Positions 1-8,451 of a stretch of DNA of 64,000 nt are shown piece after piece; position 1 is the stretch's first letter, and each line of letters opens with the position of its first letter. A program made the translations under genes and the position numbers. Below the pieces are notes generated by a model. It searched no databases and was not told where the DNA came from. It saw only the letters and a list, made by a program, of their open reading frames with translations. Origin of the DNA: an uncultured Sterolibacteriaceae bacterium (GTDB lineage: Bacteria; Pseudomonadota; Gammaproteobacteria; Burkholderiales; Rhodocyclaceae); NCBI GenBank assembly GCA_937888595.1, contig CALARK010000026.1:100767-164766 (forward strand), in the 5' to 3' direction.

Positions 1-7
1 GACGGCG

Positions 8-481
8 GTGAGCTTTCATGCGGGCGACCCCAGCCGACTGATCGAGGAGGTGTTCCGGCGCATCCATGCCGAGCGGATGGCCGACATGCCGATGCTCAAC
101 CCGCGTGTCGGGGTCGCGGCGGTCGGGTTCGCGCGCATCAACGGTGATGCGACGGACTGGCGCGGCGTTCTCGTCACGCCGTGGGGCATCAACCTGCTGC
201 TGCTGCCGGCGTGCAGCGACTGGCCCGTGCCCGGGCCGCACGAGCGCGTGTTTCGCGCGTATCCCGCCGGTTCCTTCGCCTTCCTGGCCAACCACGAAGA
301 TGATTTGGGCGATTACCTGGCCTGCCCACTGATCCACGACATGCAGCAGTTCGTCGACCACGATACCGCCGTCATGACCGCCCGTGCCTGCCTGATCGCG
401 CTCGACATGGTGCCGGATGGGCAGCCTGCGGATCCCGATGCGCCGGCGCGGCCCGACCGGCGCCGCTTCTTCACCGGCTAG
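8..481 (+). CDS. hybE: [NiFe]-hydrogenase assembly chaperone HybE/HupJ family
   Basis: Cytoplasmic accessory protein for [NiFe]-hydrogenase assembly; E. coli HybE is thought to hold immature hydrogenase-2 subunits before export. The 157-residue product has the usual family length and carries its two core blocks, MPMLNP at residues 27-32 and TPWGINLLLLP at 57-67. The GTG at 8 places the family N-terminus correctly, but the frame is open to the window edge, so a slightly longer product cannot be excluded. It opens a + strand run that also holds hypA, hypB and hypF, so the hydrogenase structural genes probably lie just upstream, outside the window. HypC, HypD and HypE are not in the window. Confidence 0.85.
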   Translation: MSFHAGDPSRLIEEVFRRIHAERMADMPMLNPRVGVAAVGFARINGDATDWRGVLVTPWGINLLLLPACSDWPVPGPHERVFRAYPAGSFAFLANHEDDLGDYLACPLIHDMQQFVDHDTAVMTARACLIALDMVPDGQPADPDAPARPDRRRFFTG

Positions 482-526
482 CGGTCGCGGCCCCGATCGA
501 ACTGCAACGATTCCCGGAAATATCCC

Positions 527-1333
527 ATGCACGCTCCCCTGCCGCACGACAACGAGCAACTGCGCGAACAACTGCGCGTCAAGCTTTTCGGACATTATTG
601 GAAGCACGATCTCAACGACGTGTTCGCCGACGTCGCACCCTACTACGATCGGGCCAATGTGGTCGCCAGCCTGGGGCTGTGGTCATGGTTCCTGAAGCAC
701 TTCCTCGCCACCTTCTCGCTGCGTCCGGGCCAGCGTGTTCTCGACCTGTGTGCCGGCACCAATGCGGTGGGCATCGCCCTGCTCGGCAGCGAGCCGGCAC
801 TCGAGGTGTTCGCGATCGACCGCAGCGAGGCGATGCAGGCCGTCGGTCGCCGCCGCGCCGCAGCACGCGGCTTGCACATCGAGAGCAGCATCGGCGACGT
901 GCACAGGCTGCCCTTTCCGGACGCGCATTTCGACATCGTCACGCTGCAGTGGGCCTCGCGCCACCTGCGCATCGAAGCGGTGATGGACGAGGTGCAGCGG
1001 GTGCTGAAGCCGGGCGGAAGCTTCCATCATTGCGACATGCTCAGGCCCTCCAGTCCGCGCATCGCACGCTGGTATTTCGGCTATCTGCGCGGCTGCCTGA
1101 ACCTCACGGCCTGGCTGTTCCGGAGCGGTCGGGCCGCCCTCGGCTGCCGCAATTATTTCATCGAGGCGCTCGACAAGTTCTATTCGGCGGAAGAGTTTTC
1201 CGCCCTGCTGGAAAAACACGGTTTCGTCGAGGTCGGCCACAAGCGCCTACTCGCCGGCATGGTCGGACTGCATCGGGCGCGCAAGGCAGGCTGGGCCGGA
1301 CCATCCACCGCCCGGCCCAGCCTGCGGGGATAG
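527..1333 (+). CDS. class I SAM-dependent methyltransferase (UbiE-like)
   Basis: Predicted Rossmann-fold methyltransferase of 268 residues. Motif I reads VLDLCAGTNA at residues 71-80, followed by an acidic strand end (AIDRSEAM, near 98) that would bind the SAM ribose, and a post-motif LQWASRHL. The region before motif I (FADVAPYYDRAN, residues 33-44) resembles UbiE/MenG quinone methyltransferases, but the match is not close enough to name the substrate. It sits 45 bp after hybE and 9 bp before hypA, so it is probably cotranscribed with hydrogenase maturation genes. That location is unusual and gives no established role. The methyltransferase fold is secure; the substrate is unknown. Confidence 0.75.
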   Translation: MHAPLPHDNEQLREQLRVKLFGHYWKHDLNDVFADVAPYYDRANVVASLGLWSWFLKHFLATFSLRPGQRVLDLCAGTNAVGIALLGSEPALEVFAIDRSEAMQAVGRRRAAARGLHIESSIGDVHRLPFPDAHFDIVTLQWASRHLRIEAVMDEVQRVLKPGGSFHHCDMLRPSSPRIARWYFGYLRGCLNLTAWLFRSGRAALGCRNYFIEALDKFYSAEEFSALLEKHGFVEVGHKRLLAGMVGLHRARKAGWAGPSTARPSLRG

Positions 1334-1342
1334 AATCGACGC

Positions 1343-1684
1343 ATGCATGAGATGTCGCTGGTCGAGGGGGTGCGCGAGCTGATCGAAGCTGCGGCGGTGC
1401 GCGAGGGATTCGCGCGGGTGCGCAGCGTGCGCGTTGAGCTCGGCCAGTTGAGCGGCGTGGAGCGCGAAGCCTTCGAATTCTGCTTCGACCTCGCCATGCG
1501 GGGTGGCCTGACCGACGGCGCCCGGCTGGAGATCGTCGCGACGCCGGGACGCGGGCATTGCCCGCAATGCGGCCGGGAAGGAATCCTGCAGCAGGTATAT
1601 GATCCGTGCGAGCACTGCGGCAGCGTTCCCGTAGCCGTCATCGGCGGCACGGAGATGCGCGTCATCGATCTGGAGGTGGAGTGA
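1343..1684 (+). CDS. hypA: hydrogenase nickel metallochaperone HypA
   Basis: HypA delivers nickel to the large subunit of [NiFe]-hydrogenase together with HypB. The 113-residue protein begins MHEMSL, and the N-terminal His2 is the conserved nickel ligand. It has the structural zinc site as two CxxC pairs, Cys73/Cys76 and Cys89/Cys92. The start lies 9 bp after the methyltransferase and the stop is 3 bp before hypB, an operon arrangement. Length, motifs and partner gene all agree, so the call is secure. Confidence 0.96.
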   Translation: MHEMSLVEGVRELIEAAAVREGFARVRSVRVELGQLSGVEREAFEFCFDLAMRGGLTDGARLEIVATPGRGHCPQCGREGILQQVYDPCEHCGSVPVAVIGGTEMRVIDLEVE

Positions 1685-1687
1685 ATC

Positions 1688-2581
1688 ATGTGTACGACTT
1701 GCGGTTGCGGACAGGGCGAGACGAAGATCGAGGGGCATGACCTGCCCGCGCACGAACATGCGCATACCCATGCGGACGGCACCACGCACAGCCATCCGCA
1801 CGACCACGCGCATGCGCACGGCCATGGCGATGCCCATGACCACACGCACCAGCATCCCGGGCAGGAGCACCACGGCCATGGGCATGCCCATGAGCACGGA
1901 CATGAGCATGAACATGAGCAGGGGCGTCTGGTTCGGCTCGAGCAGGACATCCTGGCGAAGAACAACGCCTACGCGGCACGCAACCGCGAACTGTTCGCCG
2001 CGCGCGGCATCTTCGCGCTGAATCTCGTTTCCAGCCCCGGCTCGGGCAAGACCACGCTGCTGGTGAAGACCATCGAGGCGCTCAAGGACCGGCTGGCGGT
2101 CGCGGTCGTCGAGGGCGACCAGCAGACCAGCCACGACGCCGAGCGCATCCGCGCCACCGGGGCGCCGGCCGTGCAGATCAACACCGGCAAGGGCTGCCAC
2201 CTCGACGCCCACATGGTCGGCCACGCGCTGGAGCAGCTGCCGCTGGAAAACGGCGGCGCGCTGATGATCGAGAACGTCGGCAACCTCGTCTGCCCGGCCG
2301 CCTTCGACCTCGGCGAGGCCGGCAAGGTGGTGATCCTTTCCGTCACCGAGGGCGAGGACAAGCCGCTCAAGTACCCGGACATGTTCCGCGCCGCGCGGCT
2401 GATGCTGGTGAACAAGTGCGACCTGTTGCCCTACCTGGAATTCGACGTGGACAAGGCCATTGCCAACGCGCGCCGTGTCAATCCGCTCATCGAGGTGATC
2501 CGCGTCTCGGCGACCAAGGGCGAGGGCATGGCCGACTGGCTGGCCTGGGTAGAGAAGGGCGCTGCCGCAGTCCGTGCCTGA
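1688..2581 (+). CDS. hypB: hydrogenase maturation GTPase HypB
   Basis: GTPase that, with HypA, inserts nickel into [NiFe]-hydrogenase. The 297 residues start with an MCTTCGCG metal motif (Cys2, Cys5, Cys7), then a very His-rich stretch at about 22-77 expected to store or bind nickel, then the G domain. The G domain has P-loop SPGSGKTT near 116-123, the metal-binding [11 protein letters not shown] segment, and NKCD for guanine recognition. The long histidine arm is the type found in organisms that use HypB as a nickel reservoir. It overlaps the hypF start by 8 bp, pointing to translational coupling. Confidence 0.97.
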   Translation: MCTTCGCGQGETKIEGHDLPAHEHAHTHADGTTHSHPHDHAHAHGHGDAHDHTHQHPGQEHHGHGHAHEHGHEHEHEQGRLVRLEQDILAKNNAYAARNRELFAARGIFALNLVSSPGSGKTTLLVKTIEALKDRLAVAVVEGDQQTSHDAERIRATGAPAVQINTGKGCHLDAHMVGHALEQLPLENGGALMIENVGNLVCPAAFDLGEAGKVVILSVTEGEDKPLKYPDMFRAARLMLVNKCDLLPYLEFDVDKAIANARRVNPLIEVIRVSATKGEGMADWLAWVEKGAAAVRA

Positions 2582-4913
2582 AGCCGTTCGGAATCGCGTC
2601 ACCCAGGCTCGACGCATTCGCGTCACCCAGGCTCGACGCATTCGCGTCTCGGGCGTCGTCCAGGGCGTCGGTTTCCGTCCCTTCGTCTGGCGGCTGGCCA
2701 ACGAACTGAAGCTCGCCGGCTGGGTACGCAACGATGCGGCCGGCGTCGAGATTCATGCCGAGGGCCGCGATCTCGATACATTCGCTGCGCGCCTGAAAAG
2801 CGATGCCCCGCCGCTGGCGCGCGTTGATACGGTGGCGTCCGTGGCCGCAGCATCGGTCGGCTGCCATGGGTTTTCAATCGAGGAGAGCGTGGGGGGCAAG
2901 GTGCGTACCGCCATCGGTCACGACACCGCGCCCTGCGACGATTGCCTGAAGGAACTGTTCGATCCCGAAAGTCGGCGCTGGCGGCACGGCTTCATCACCT
3001 GTACCCATTGCGGCCCGCGCTACACGGTGACGCGGCGCCTGCCCTACGACCGGCCGCAGACCAGCCTCGCGCCGTTTCCGTTCTGTCCCGACTGCGCGCG
3101 CGAATACGCCGACCCGGCCGACCGGCGCTTCCATGCCGAAACGACCTGCTGTCCTCATTGTGGTCCGCGTCTCGTTTTGCTCGACGCGGCAGGCGGCCCG
3201 ATTGAAGGGGATCCGATCGCGGCGACGCTCGCCCTGTTGCGGGCCGGAAGGGTCGTCGCCATCAAGGGGCTGGGCGGATTCCATCTGGCCTGCGATGCCC
3301 GCAATGCCGCGGCCGTGGCGAACCTGCGTTCACGCAAGCAGCGCGAGGAAAAGCCCTTCGCCGTGATGGTCGCCGCCGTCCCGTCGGCACCGACTTTTGT
3401 CCGCATGGCTGCAGGCGATGCGGCGCTGCTCGCGAGTCCGGAACGCCCGGTGGTGCTGTTGCCGAAACAGCCGACGACGGACGCGGCACTGCCCGGCATC
3501 GCGCCGGGACTGGCCGAACTCGGCCTGATGCTGCCGGCGACACCGATCCAGTACCTGCTGTTTCATGAGGCCGCCGGCCGGCCGGCGGGGAGCGCCTGGC
3601 TCGACGAGCCGCAGCCGCTCGCGCTCGTGATGACCAGCGCGAACCCCCATGGCGAACCCCTCGTCACCGGCAACGACGAGGCGTTCGAGCGGCTGGTCGG
3701 GATCGCCGATGCCGTGTTGCTGCACGATCGCGACATCGTCGTGCGTTGCGACGACAGCGTGCGCCGCGGAGGCGGGGGGGCAGGATTCATCCGGCGGGCG
3801 AGGGGGTATGTCCCACGCGCCATCAAACTGCCGCAGTCGGGGCCGTCCGTGCTGGCCGTCGGTGGCTGGTTCAAGAACACGGTCTGCGTGACGCGCGGCG
3901 ATGAAGCCTTCGTCTCGCAGCATGTCGGCGATCTCGACAATGCCGCGGCCTGCGGCTTCTTCGAGGAGACGGTCGCACACCTGCTGCACATCCTCGACGT
4001 CGAGCCGGCCATCGTCGCCCATGACCTGCACCCCGACTTCCATTCGACGCGCTTCGCGACGTCCTTCGCCGTCGGGAAAAACATCCCGGCCATCGCCGTC
4101 CAGCATCACCACGCCCACATTGCCGCCGTCTGTGCCGAGCATGGGACCAGGCATCCGGTGCTGGGACTGGCGCTGGACGGCGTCGGCCTGGGCAGCGACG
4201 GCACGGCCTGGGGCGGCGAATTGCTGCGCGTCGAAGGTGCGCGCTGCGAGCGTCTGGGACATCTTGCCCCGCTGGCGCTGCCGGGGGGCGACGTCGCGGC
4301 ACGCGAACCCTGGCGCATGGCGGCTGCAGCGCTGCATGCACTCGGGCACGCCGCGGAAATTCCGCGCCGTTTTGCCGACGAGAAGGGCGCCGTCGCGCTT
4401 GCCGCGATGCTGGCTCAGGGTGTCCGCTGTCCCCCGACGTCGAGCGCAGGCCGCCTGTTCGATGCCGCCGCGGGGCTGCTGGGGGTACGGCGCCGTACCA
4501 GCTACGAGGGGCAGGCGGCGATGCTGCTCGAAGGGCTGGCGGCGGGTCATGGCCCTGTGCCGCCATGGCCCGCCTGGCGACTGACCGACGATGGCGGACT
4601 CGACCTGATGCCGCTGCTCGATCGGCTACGTTCCGCTGGCGACGATCCTGATCCTGCCCGGCACGCCGCGCATTTCCACGCCACGCTGGCCGCCGCGCTG
4701 GTCGACTGGGTCGCGCATGCGGCACTGCGGCAGGGCATCGACACCGTGGTCGCCGCGGGTGGCTGCCTGCTCAACCGCCTGCTGGCGGAGGGCTTGCGTG
4801 CAGGCTGCGCCGGGCGCGGGCTGCATCTGCTGGAGGCCTGCCGCTTGCCGCCCAACGATGGTGGATTGTCTTTCGGGCAGGCATGGGTAGCGCAGCGGCT
4901 GTCGCTAGAATAG
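2574..4913 (+). CDS. hypF: carbamoyltransferase HypF
   Basis: HypF makes the thiocarbamate on HypE that becomes the cyanide ligands of the [NiFe] centre. The 779-residue protein has the complete domain order: acylphosphatase (about 23-105, motif [11 protein letters not shown]), four CxxC zinc-finger motifs (from Cys121 to about 200), a YrdC-type domain (about 215-400) and a Kae1-like carbamoyltransferase domain with HHHAH. The GTG start at 2574 overlaps hypB by 8 bp. Two oddities stand out. The N-terminal extension holds a 24-bp tandem duplication that repeats RVTQARRI. The YrdC region contains AVPSAPTF, encoded by a copy of the window's dispersed 24-bp element. Confidence 0.96.
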   Translation: MPEAVRNRVTQARRIRVTQARRIRVSGVVQGVGFRPFVWRLANELKLAGWVRNDAAGVEIHAEGRDLDTFAARLKSDAPPLARVDTVASVAAASVGCHGFSIEESVGGKVRTAIGHDTAPCDDCLKELFDPESRRWRHGFITCTHCGPRYTVTRRLPYDRPQTSLAPFPFCPDCAREYADPADRRFHAETTCCPHCGPRLVLLDAAGGPIEGDPIAATLALLRAGRVVAIKGLGGFHLACDARNAAAVANLRSRKQREEKPFAVMVAAVPSAPTFVRMAAGDAALLASPERPVVLLPKQPTTDAALPGIAPGLAELGLMLPATPIQYLLFHEAAGRPAGSAWLDEPQPLALVMTSANPHGEPLVTGNDEAFERLVGIADAVLLHDRDIVVRCDDSVRRGGGGAGFIRRARGYVPRAIKLPQSGPSVLAVGGWFKNTVCVTRGDEAFVSQHVGDLDNAAACGFFEETVAHLLHILDVEPAIVAHDLHPDFHSTRFATSFAVGKNIPAIAVQHHHAHIAAVCAEHGTRHPVLGLALDGVGLGSDGTAWGGELLRVEGARCERLGHLAPLALPGGDVAAREPWRMAAAALHALGHAAEIPRRFADEKGAVALAAMLAQGVRCPPTSSAGRLFDAAAGLLGVRRRTSYEGQAAMLLEGLAAGHGPVPPWPAWRLTDDGGLDLMPLLDRLRSAGDDPDPARHAAHFHATLAAALVDWVAHAALRQGIDTVVAAGGCLLNRLLAEGLRAGCAGRGLHLLEACRLPPNDGGLSFGQAWVAQRLSLE
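2594..2648 (+). repeat. 24-bp tandem duplication at the hypF 5' end
   Basis: Two perfect 24-bp units (2594-2617 and 2618-2641, each beginning TCGCGTCACCCAGGCTCGAC) are followed by a 7-base partial third unit. The unit is in frame and duplicates the eight residues RVTQARRI just before the conserved acylphosphatase strand. It therefore lengthens a non-conserved leader without breaking the domain. It is likely a slippage-type duplication and could vary in copy number between strains. Confidence 0.9.
3375..3398 (-). repeat. dispersed 24-bp element, copy 1 (inside hypF)
   Basis: Consensus of the family is four A's followed by GTCGGCGCCGGCGGGACGGC. This copy is inverted and matches 22 of 24 bases. 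It is read in the hypF frame as AVPSAPTF, in a stretch of the YrdC domain where other HypF proteins vary. Confidence 0.8.
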
Positions 4914-4937
4914 CCGCGTACACGACAGGAGGATGGC

Positions 4938-5702
4938 ATGCAGATCAAGGACAATGTTTTCGTGGTGACGGGCGGCGGCTCGGGGCTGGGCGAGGCGACG
5001 GCCCGCATGTTCGCGTCCCGGGGCGGCAAGGTGGTGCTGGCCGACATCAATGCGGAGGCCGGTGCACGCGTCGCGGCCGATCTGGGCGACAGTGCACGTT
5101 TCGTTCAGACCGATGTCAGCAGCGATGAGAGTGCGCGTGCGGCATTCGCCGCCGCTACTACCCTCGGTACGCTGCGCGGGCTGGTCAACTGCGCCGGCGT
5201 GGCGCCGGCCGAGAAGGTGGTCGGCCGCGAGGGCGCCCACAAGCTGGAGAGTTTTTCACGCACGATCGGCATCAACCTGATCGGCAGCTTCAACATGATC
5301 CGCCTCGCGGCCGAGATCATGAGCGCAGCGGAACCGGATGCGGATGGCGAACGCGGCGTGATCGTCAGCACCGCGTCGGTGGCGGCCTACGAGGGACAGC
5401 TCGGCCAGGCCGCCTATGCCGCCTCAAAGGGCGGCGTCGTGGCCATGACGCTGCCGATCGCGCGCGAACTGAGCCGTTCCGGCATCCGCGTGATGACGAT
5501 CGCGCCGGGCATCATGGAGACGCCGATGCTGCTGGGCATGCCGCCCGAGGTGCAGGAGTCGCTCGGCAAGATGGTGCCCTATCCGCAGCGCATGGGGAAG
5601 CCGGCCGAATATGCCGCGCTGGTCGAGCACATCTTCGCCAACCGCTATCTCAACGGCGAGGTGATCCGCCTCGACGGCGCGATCCGCATGGGCATCAAGT
5701 AG
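4938..5702 (+). CDS. short-chain dehydrogenase, 3-hydroxyacyl-CoA dehydrogenase type 2-like
   Basis: NAD(H)-dependent SDR oxidoreductase of 254 residues. The cofactor motif TGGGSGLG lies at 11-18, the NCAG strand follows, then the active-site serine (VSTASV) and the catalytic YAASK pair. The overall sequence, including the insertion after [11 protein letters not shown] and the ending [10 protein letters not shown], resembles type 2 3-hydroxyacyl-CoA dehydrogenases of the HSD17B10 group, so a role in beta-oxidation of short or branched acyl-CoAs is likely. It starts 25 bp after hypF with a GGAGG ribosome site upstream and is not obviously tied to hydrogenase. The SDR family is certain; the exact substrate is inferred. 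Confidence 0.85.
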   Translation: MQIKDNVFVVTGGGSGLGEATARMFASRGGKVVLADINAEAGARVAADLGDSARFVQTDVSSDESARAAFAAATTLGTLRGLVNCAGVAPAEKVVGREGAHKLESFSRTIGINLIGSFNMIRLAAEIMSAAEPDADGERGVIVSTASVAAYEGQLGQAAYAASKGGVVAMTLPIARELSRSGIRVMTIAPGIMETPMLLGMPPEVQESLGKMVPYPQRMGKPAEYAALVEHIFANRYLNGEVIRLDGAIRMGIK

Positions 5703-5718
5703 CCTCGGGCGTGCTGGG

Positions 5719-5749
5719 TTCGCTGCTGCAGGTGATCAGCAGCAGCGAA
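5719..5749. terminator. bidirectional terminator-like hairpin between SDR and cobA
   Basis: A perfect 11-bp stem, TTCGCTGCTGC (5719-5729) and GCAGCAGCGAA (5739-5749), encloses a 9-base loop. It lies between two convergent genes and marks the end of the long dsr operon on the minus strand. The T-run on either side is weak, so termination strength is uncertain. Confidence 0.55.
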
Positions 5750-5787
5750 AGTCTATTTGTATGCCAAAGGTAATAAATGACTCCGGG

Positions 5788-6591
5788 TTAGCCGGATGCT
5801 CCTGCGACGGATTCTTCGAACCAGGCAAGCTTGTTCTGCAGCCGGACCACCTCGCCGACGATGATCAGGGTCGGCGCCTTGAGGCCTGCTGCGATCGCGA
5901 GTTCGGGCAAGGTTCCGAGGGTTCCCGTCACGGTGCGCTGGTTGGGGGTCGTGCCCTGCTGGACGATTGCGGCAGGCCATTCCGGCGGGAGCCCATGGGC
6001 GATCAGCTGCTCGCACAGGTAGGGCAGGCCCGACAGGCCCATGTAGATGATGACGGTCTGGCGACGGCGGGCGAGGCCGGGCCAGTCGAGATTCATGCTG
6101 CCGTCCTTGAGATGGCCGGTGACGAAGACGCAGGCCTGGGCATAGTTGCGGTGGGTCAGCGGGATGCCGGCAAAGGCCGCGACGCCCGCCGCAGCGGTGA
6201 TGCCGGGAATCACCTCGAAGGGCACACCGTGCTCCTTCAGGGTCTCGACTTCCTCGCCGCCGCGGCCGAAGGTGTAGGGATCGCCGCCCTTGAGGCGGAC
6301 GACACGCTTGCCCTGCTTGGCCAGTCTGACGAGCAGCAGGTTCAGGTCGTCCTGCGGAACGCTGTGGTTGCCGCGTTCCTTGCCGGCATACAGGCGCTCC
6401 GCATCCGGCCGTGCCAGGTCGAGAATCGGCTGGGAGACGAGGTGGTCATAGACCAGCACATCGGCTTCGCCGATGATGCGCAGGGCGCGCAGGGTCAGCA
6501 ACTCGGGGTCGCCCGGTCCGGCGCCGACGAGATAGACGGTGCCGGGGACGGCCGGGCCGCGCGTTGGGTAGTCCTTCGGGAGCAGGCTCAT
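5788..6591 (-). CDS. cobA: uroporphyrinogen-III C-methyltransferase (SUMT)
   Basis: Methylates uroporphyrinogen III at C2 and C7 to precorrin-2, the precursor of siroheme and cobalamin. The 267-residue protein has the SUMT signatures [15 protein letters not shown] near the N-terminus, [13 protein letters not shown], and [20 protein letters not shown]. The ATG at 6591 is chosen because it lies one base after the dsrR stop; upstream codons in this frame encode low-complexity residues unlike the family. It is the last gene of the dsr operon, so it probably provides siroheme for DsrAB. It is a stand-alone methyltransferase without the CysG dehydrogenase/chelatase part. Confidence 0.93.
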   Translation of the reverse strand: MSLLPKDYPTRGPAVPGTVYLVGAGPGDPELLTLRALRIIGEADVLVYDHLVSQPILDLARPDAERLYAGKERGNHSVPQDDLNLLLVRLAKQGKRVVRLKGGDPYTFGRGGEEVETLKEHGVPFEVIPGITAAAGVAAFAGIPLTHRNYAQACVFVTGHLKDGSMNLDWPGLARRRQTVIIYMGLSGLPYLCEQLIAHGLPPEWPAAIVQQGTTPNQRTVTGTLGTLPELAIAAGLKAPTLIIVGEVVRLQNKLAWFEESVAGASG

Positions 6592-6592
6592 G

Positions 6593-6964
6593 TCAGTTAC
6601 AGCCTCCGCTGCTGCCCCCGCCGCACGAACCGCAACCGCTACTGCGACTGGCACAACCGCTGACGGTGGGCGGCGGATCGTTGGGGTTGATGAAGATGAA
6701 CTGAAACTCCCCGGGCCGCAACTCGACGAAGTCGAGCGTGGCCCCGGACAGCAAGGGCTGGCTGGGAGGCGCGATCAGCAGGGTGATGCCCTCGACCTCG
6801 ATCACGGCATCATTCTCGCGCTCCTCATCGAAGCCCATGCCATAGGCGATCTCGCCATCCTCGAGCTTGGCAGCTACGCGCAGGCTGGGCACCGTATCGC
6901 TGTCGTTGAGGGCTGCGGCGGACTGCATGATCTGCTCGGCGGCTGCGGGGGTCAGATGGAACAT
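6593..6964 (-). CDS. dsrR: DsrR, A-type iron-sulfur carrier-like protein
   Basis: Member of the IscA/ErpA fold family found in dsr clusters; in Allochromatium DsrR is needed for full expression of the dsr genes, not as a classical cluster carrier. The 123 residues begin [12 protein letters not shown] as in A-type carriers. The first of the three canonical cluster cysteines is missing (the segment [11 protein letters not shown] replaces the usual Cys-containing turn). The C-terminus is unusual: a Ser/Gly/Cys-rich tail with cysteines in [13 protein letters not shown] and GGCN. Its start overlaps the end of dsrN by 13 bp and its stop abuts cobA. The identification rests on fold motifs and position. 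Confidence 0.82.
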   Translation of the reverse strand: MFHLTPAAAEQIMQSAAALNDSDTVPSLRVAAKLEDGEIAYGMGFDEERENDAVIEVEGITLLIAPPSQPLLSGATLDFVELRPGEFQFIFINPNDPPPTVSGCASRSSGCGSCGGGSSGGCN

Positions 6965-8412
6965 GGAACGATCTCCTGTGGTGGGCGGACAGTGCCGGCG
7001 GCGTGGCATGCCCGTGCGAATTGTACGAATTGCGCCGGCCAATTGCAGCCCTGCACCGCGCGCAAATGGGTGTAAGAGGCGAGCAGGTTGTTCTGGACGA
7101 TGCCGTCGTGCGTGCCGTCGATGCCGTGGCCGCGCTTGACGCGGTAGGCGTAGCGCGTGGCGGCGGGCAGTCCGCGCAGTTCCGAATAATGGAATTCGTG
7201 GGCGTGGGTGGGCCCGGAAAAGTCGGCGTCGGCAGGACGGCGCGCGTCGATGCCGGTGCCGGCATGTACGCGCCAAGGGTGCTCTGCGGTCGTTTCGAGG
7301 ATCACGTAGCCGCGTCCGACGGGCTTCGGATGCATGATGACCTCGCCCTCGATGCTGCCGACCATCGGACGGGTGATACCGTTCCAGGTGATGTCCCTGG
7401 CGAGGTACATCAGGCCGCCGCATTCCGCATAGGCCGGCAGGCCCGCCGCGATGGCCGACCTGATCTCCGACCGCAGGCTCGCGTTGGCGGTGAGTGCGTC
7501 GAGGAAGGACTCGGGAAAGCCACCACCGATGAAGAGTGCATCGCAGGGCGGCAGGTGCGCGTCGTGCAGGGTGTCGAACGGCACGAGTTCGGCACCGGCC
7601 CTGGCGAAGGCGTCGAGGTCGTCGCCGTAGTAGAAGCCGAAAGCGGCATCCTGGGCGATGGCGACGCGCAACGGCGGCCTCGCGGACACGGGGGGGGGCG
7701 CCGGTGCGGCGAGCGGAACGCTTGTGGCGGTGATGTCCAGCAGGCGGTCGAGATCGACCTGCCGGGAGATGCGTTCGGCGATGCCGGCGACCAGGTGTTC
7801 CGCACCGGCGGCTTCGTTGGCCGGCATCAGCCCGAGGTGGCGTTCGACGAGGGCGAGGTGGGCATCTTCATGCACGGCACCGACCACCGGCACGTCGGTG
7901 TAGTGCTCGATCACGCTGCGCAGCTTTGCTTCGTGACGACTGCCGCCGAGACGGTTGAGGATCACGCCGGCGATGCGGATGTCGCGCTCGAAAGCCTGGT
8001 AGCCGAGAATCAGCGGCGCGATGCCGCGCGTCATGCCGCGCGCGTCGATGACGAGGATGACCGGCAGGTCGAGCAGGCGGGCGAGGGCGGCATTGCTGTT
8101 GGCGCCGTCGAGCGCGAGGCCGTCGTAGAGGCCCTTGTTCCCTTCGACCAGGCAGACGTCGGCATCGTGTCCGCGCTTGAATTGGTCGAGGATTTCCTCA
8201 TGGGAGGACAGGAAGAAATCCAGGTTGCGGCAGCTGCGGCCGGCCGCCAGGCCGAGCCAGAGCGGGTCGATGTAGTCCGGACCCTTTTTGAAGGGCTGTA
8301 CCGTCAGTCCCCTTGCCTTCAGCGCAGCCGCGAGGCCGATGCTGATCGTGGTCTTGCCGGAGGATTTGTGGGCGGCGGAAACGAGGAAGCGATGCATGGG
8401 AAATCGATGCAT
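6952..8412 (-). CDS. dsrN: DsrN, siroheme amidase (cobyrinate a,c-diamide synthase family)
   Basis: ATP- and glutamine-dependent amidotransferase thought to convert siroheme to siro(haem)amide for DsrAB. The 486-residue protein has an N-terminal P-loop domain (AAHKSSGKTT) as in CbiA/CobB and a C-terminal glutaminase domain with the nucleophile in AECGGLMYL. Two possible starts occur in the repeated opening MHRFPMHRF (ATG at 8412 or 8397). The segment RRPADADFS near the C-terminus is encoded by a copy of the 24-bp dispersed element. It follows dsrP in the operon, so its role in DsrAB cofactor synthesis is better supported than cobalamin synthesis. Confidence 0.9.
   Translation of the reverse strand: MHRFPMHRFLVSAAHKSSGKTTISIGLAAALKARGLTVQPFKKGPDYIDPLWLGLAAGRSCRNLDFFLSSHEEILDQFKRGHDADVCLVEGNKGLYDGLALDGANSNAALARLLDLPVILVIDARGMTRGIAPLILGYQAFERDIRIAGVILNRLGGSRHEAKLRSVIEHYTDVPVVGAVHEDAHLALVERHLGLMPANEAAGAEHLVAGIAERISRQVDLDRLLDITATSVPLAAPAPPPVSARPPLRVAIAQDAAFGFYYGDDLDAFARAGAELVPFDTLHDAHLPPCDALFIGGGFPESFLDALTANASLRSEIRSAIAAGLPAYAECGGLMYLARDITWNGITRPMVGSIEGEVIMHPKPVGRGYVILETTAEHPWRVHAGTGIDARRPADADFSGPTHAHEFHYSELRGLPAATRYAYRVKRGHGIDGTHDGIVQNNLLASYTHLRAVQGCNWPAQFVQFARACHAAGTVRPPQEIVPCSI
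7218..7241 (+). repeat. dispersed 24-bp element, copy 2 (inside dsrN)
   Basis: Matches 22 of 24 consensus bases. In the dsrN frame (minus strand) it reads as RRPADADF, a different frame from the AVPPAPTF copies. Copy 13 in the helicase gene is read in the same way (RRPAGADF). Confidence 0.75.
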
Positions 8413-8419
8413 GGCGTCC

Positions 8420-8439
8420 GGGGCACGCGTGCGTGCCCC
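8420..8439 (-). other. intercistronic hairpin between dsrP and dsrN
   Basis: GGGGCACGC (8420-8428) pairs with GCGTGCCCC (8431-8439), a near-perfect palindrome in the 39-bp spacer downstream of the dsrP stop. No T-run follows on the minus strand, so it looks like an mRNA-stabilising or processing hairpin, not a terminator. Confidence 0.5.
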
Positions 8440-8451
8440 GCCGCCGCGCGA

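Noticed and set aside
2968..2990. Close match (21 of 23) to the dispersed element inside hypF
   Set aside because: It encodes SRRWRHG, which fits the conserved zinc-finger region of HypF, so it is more likely family sequence that resembles the element by chance. A check against orthologues is needed.
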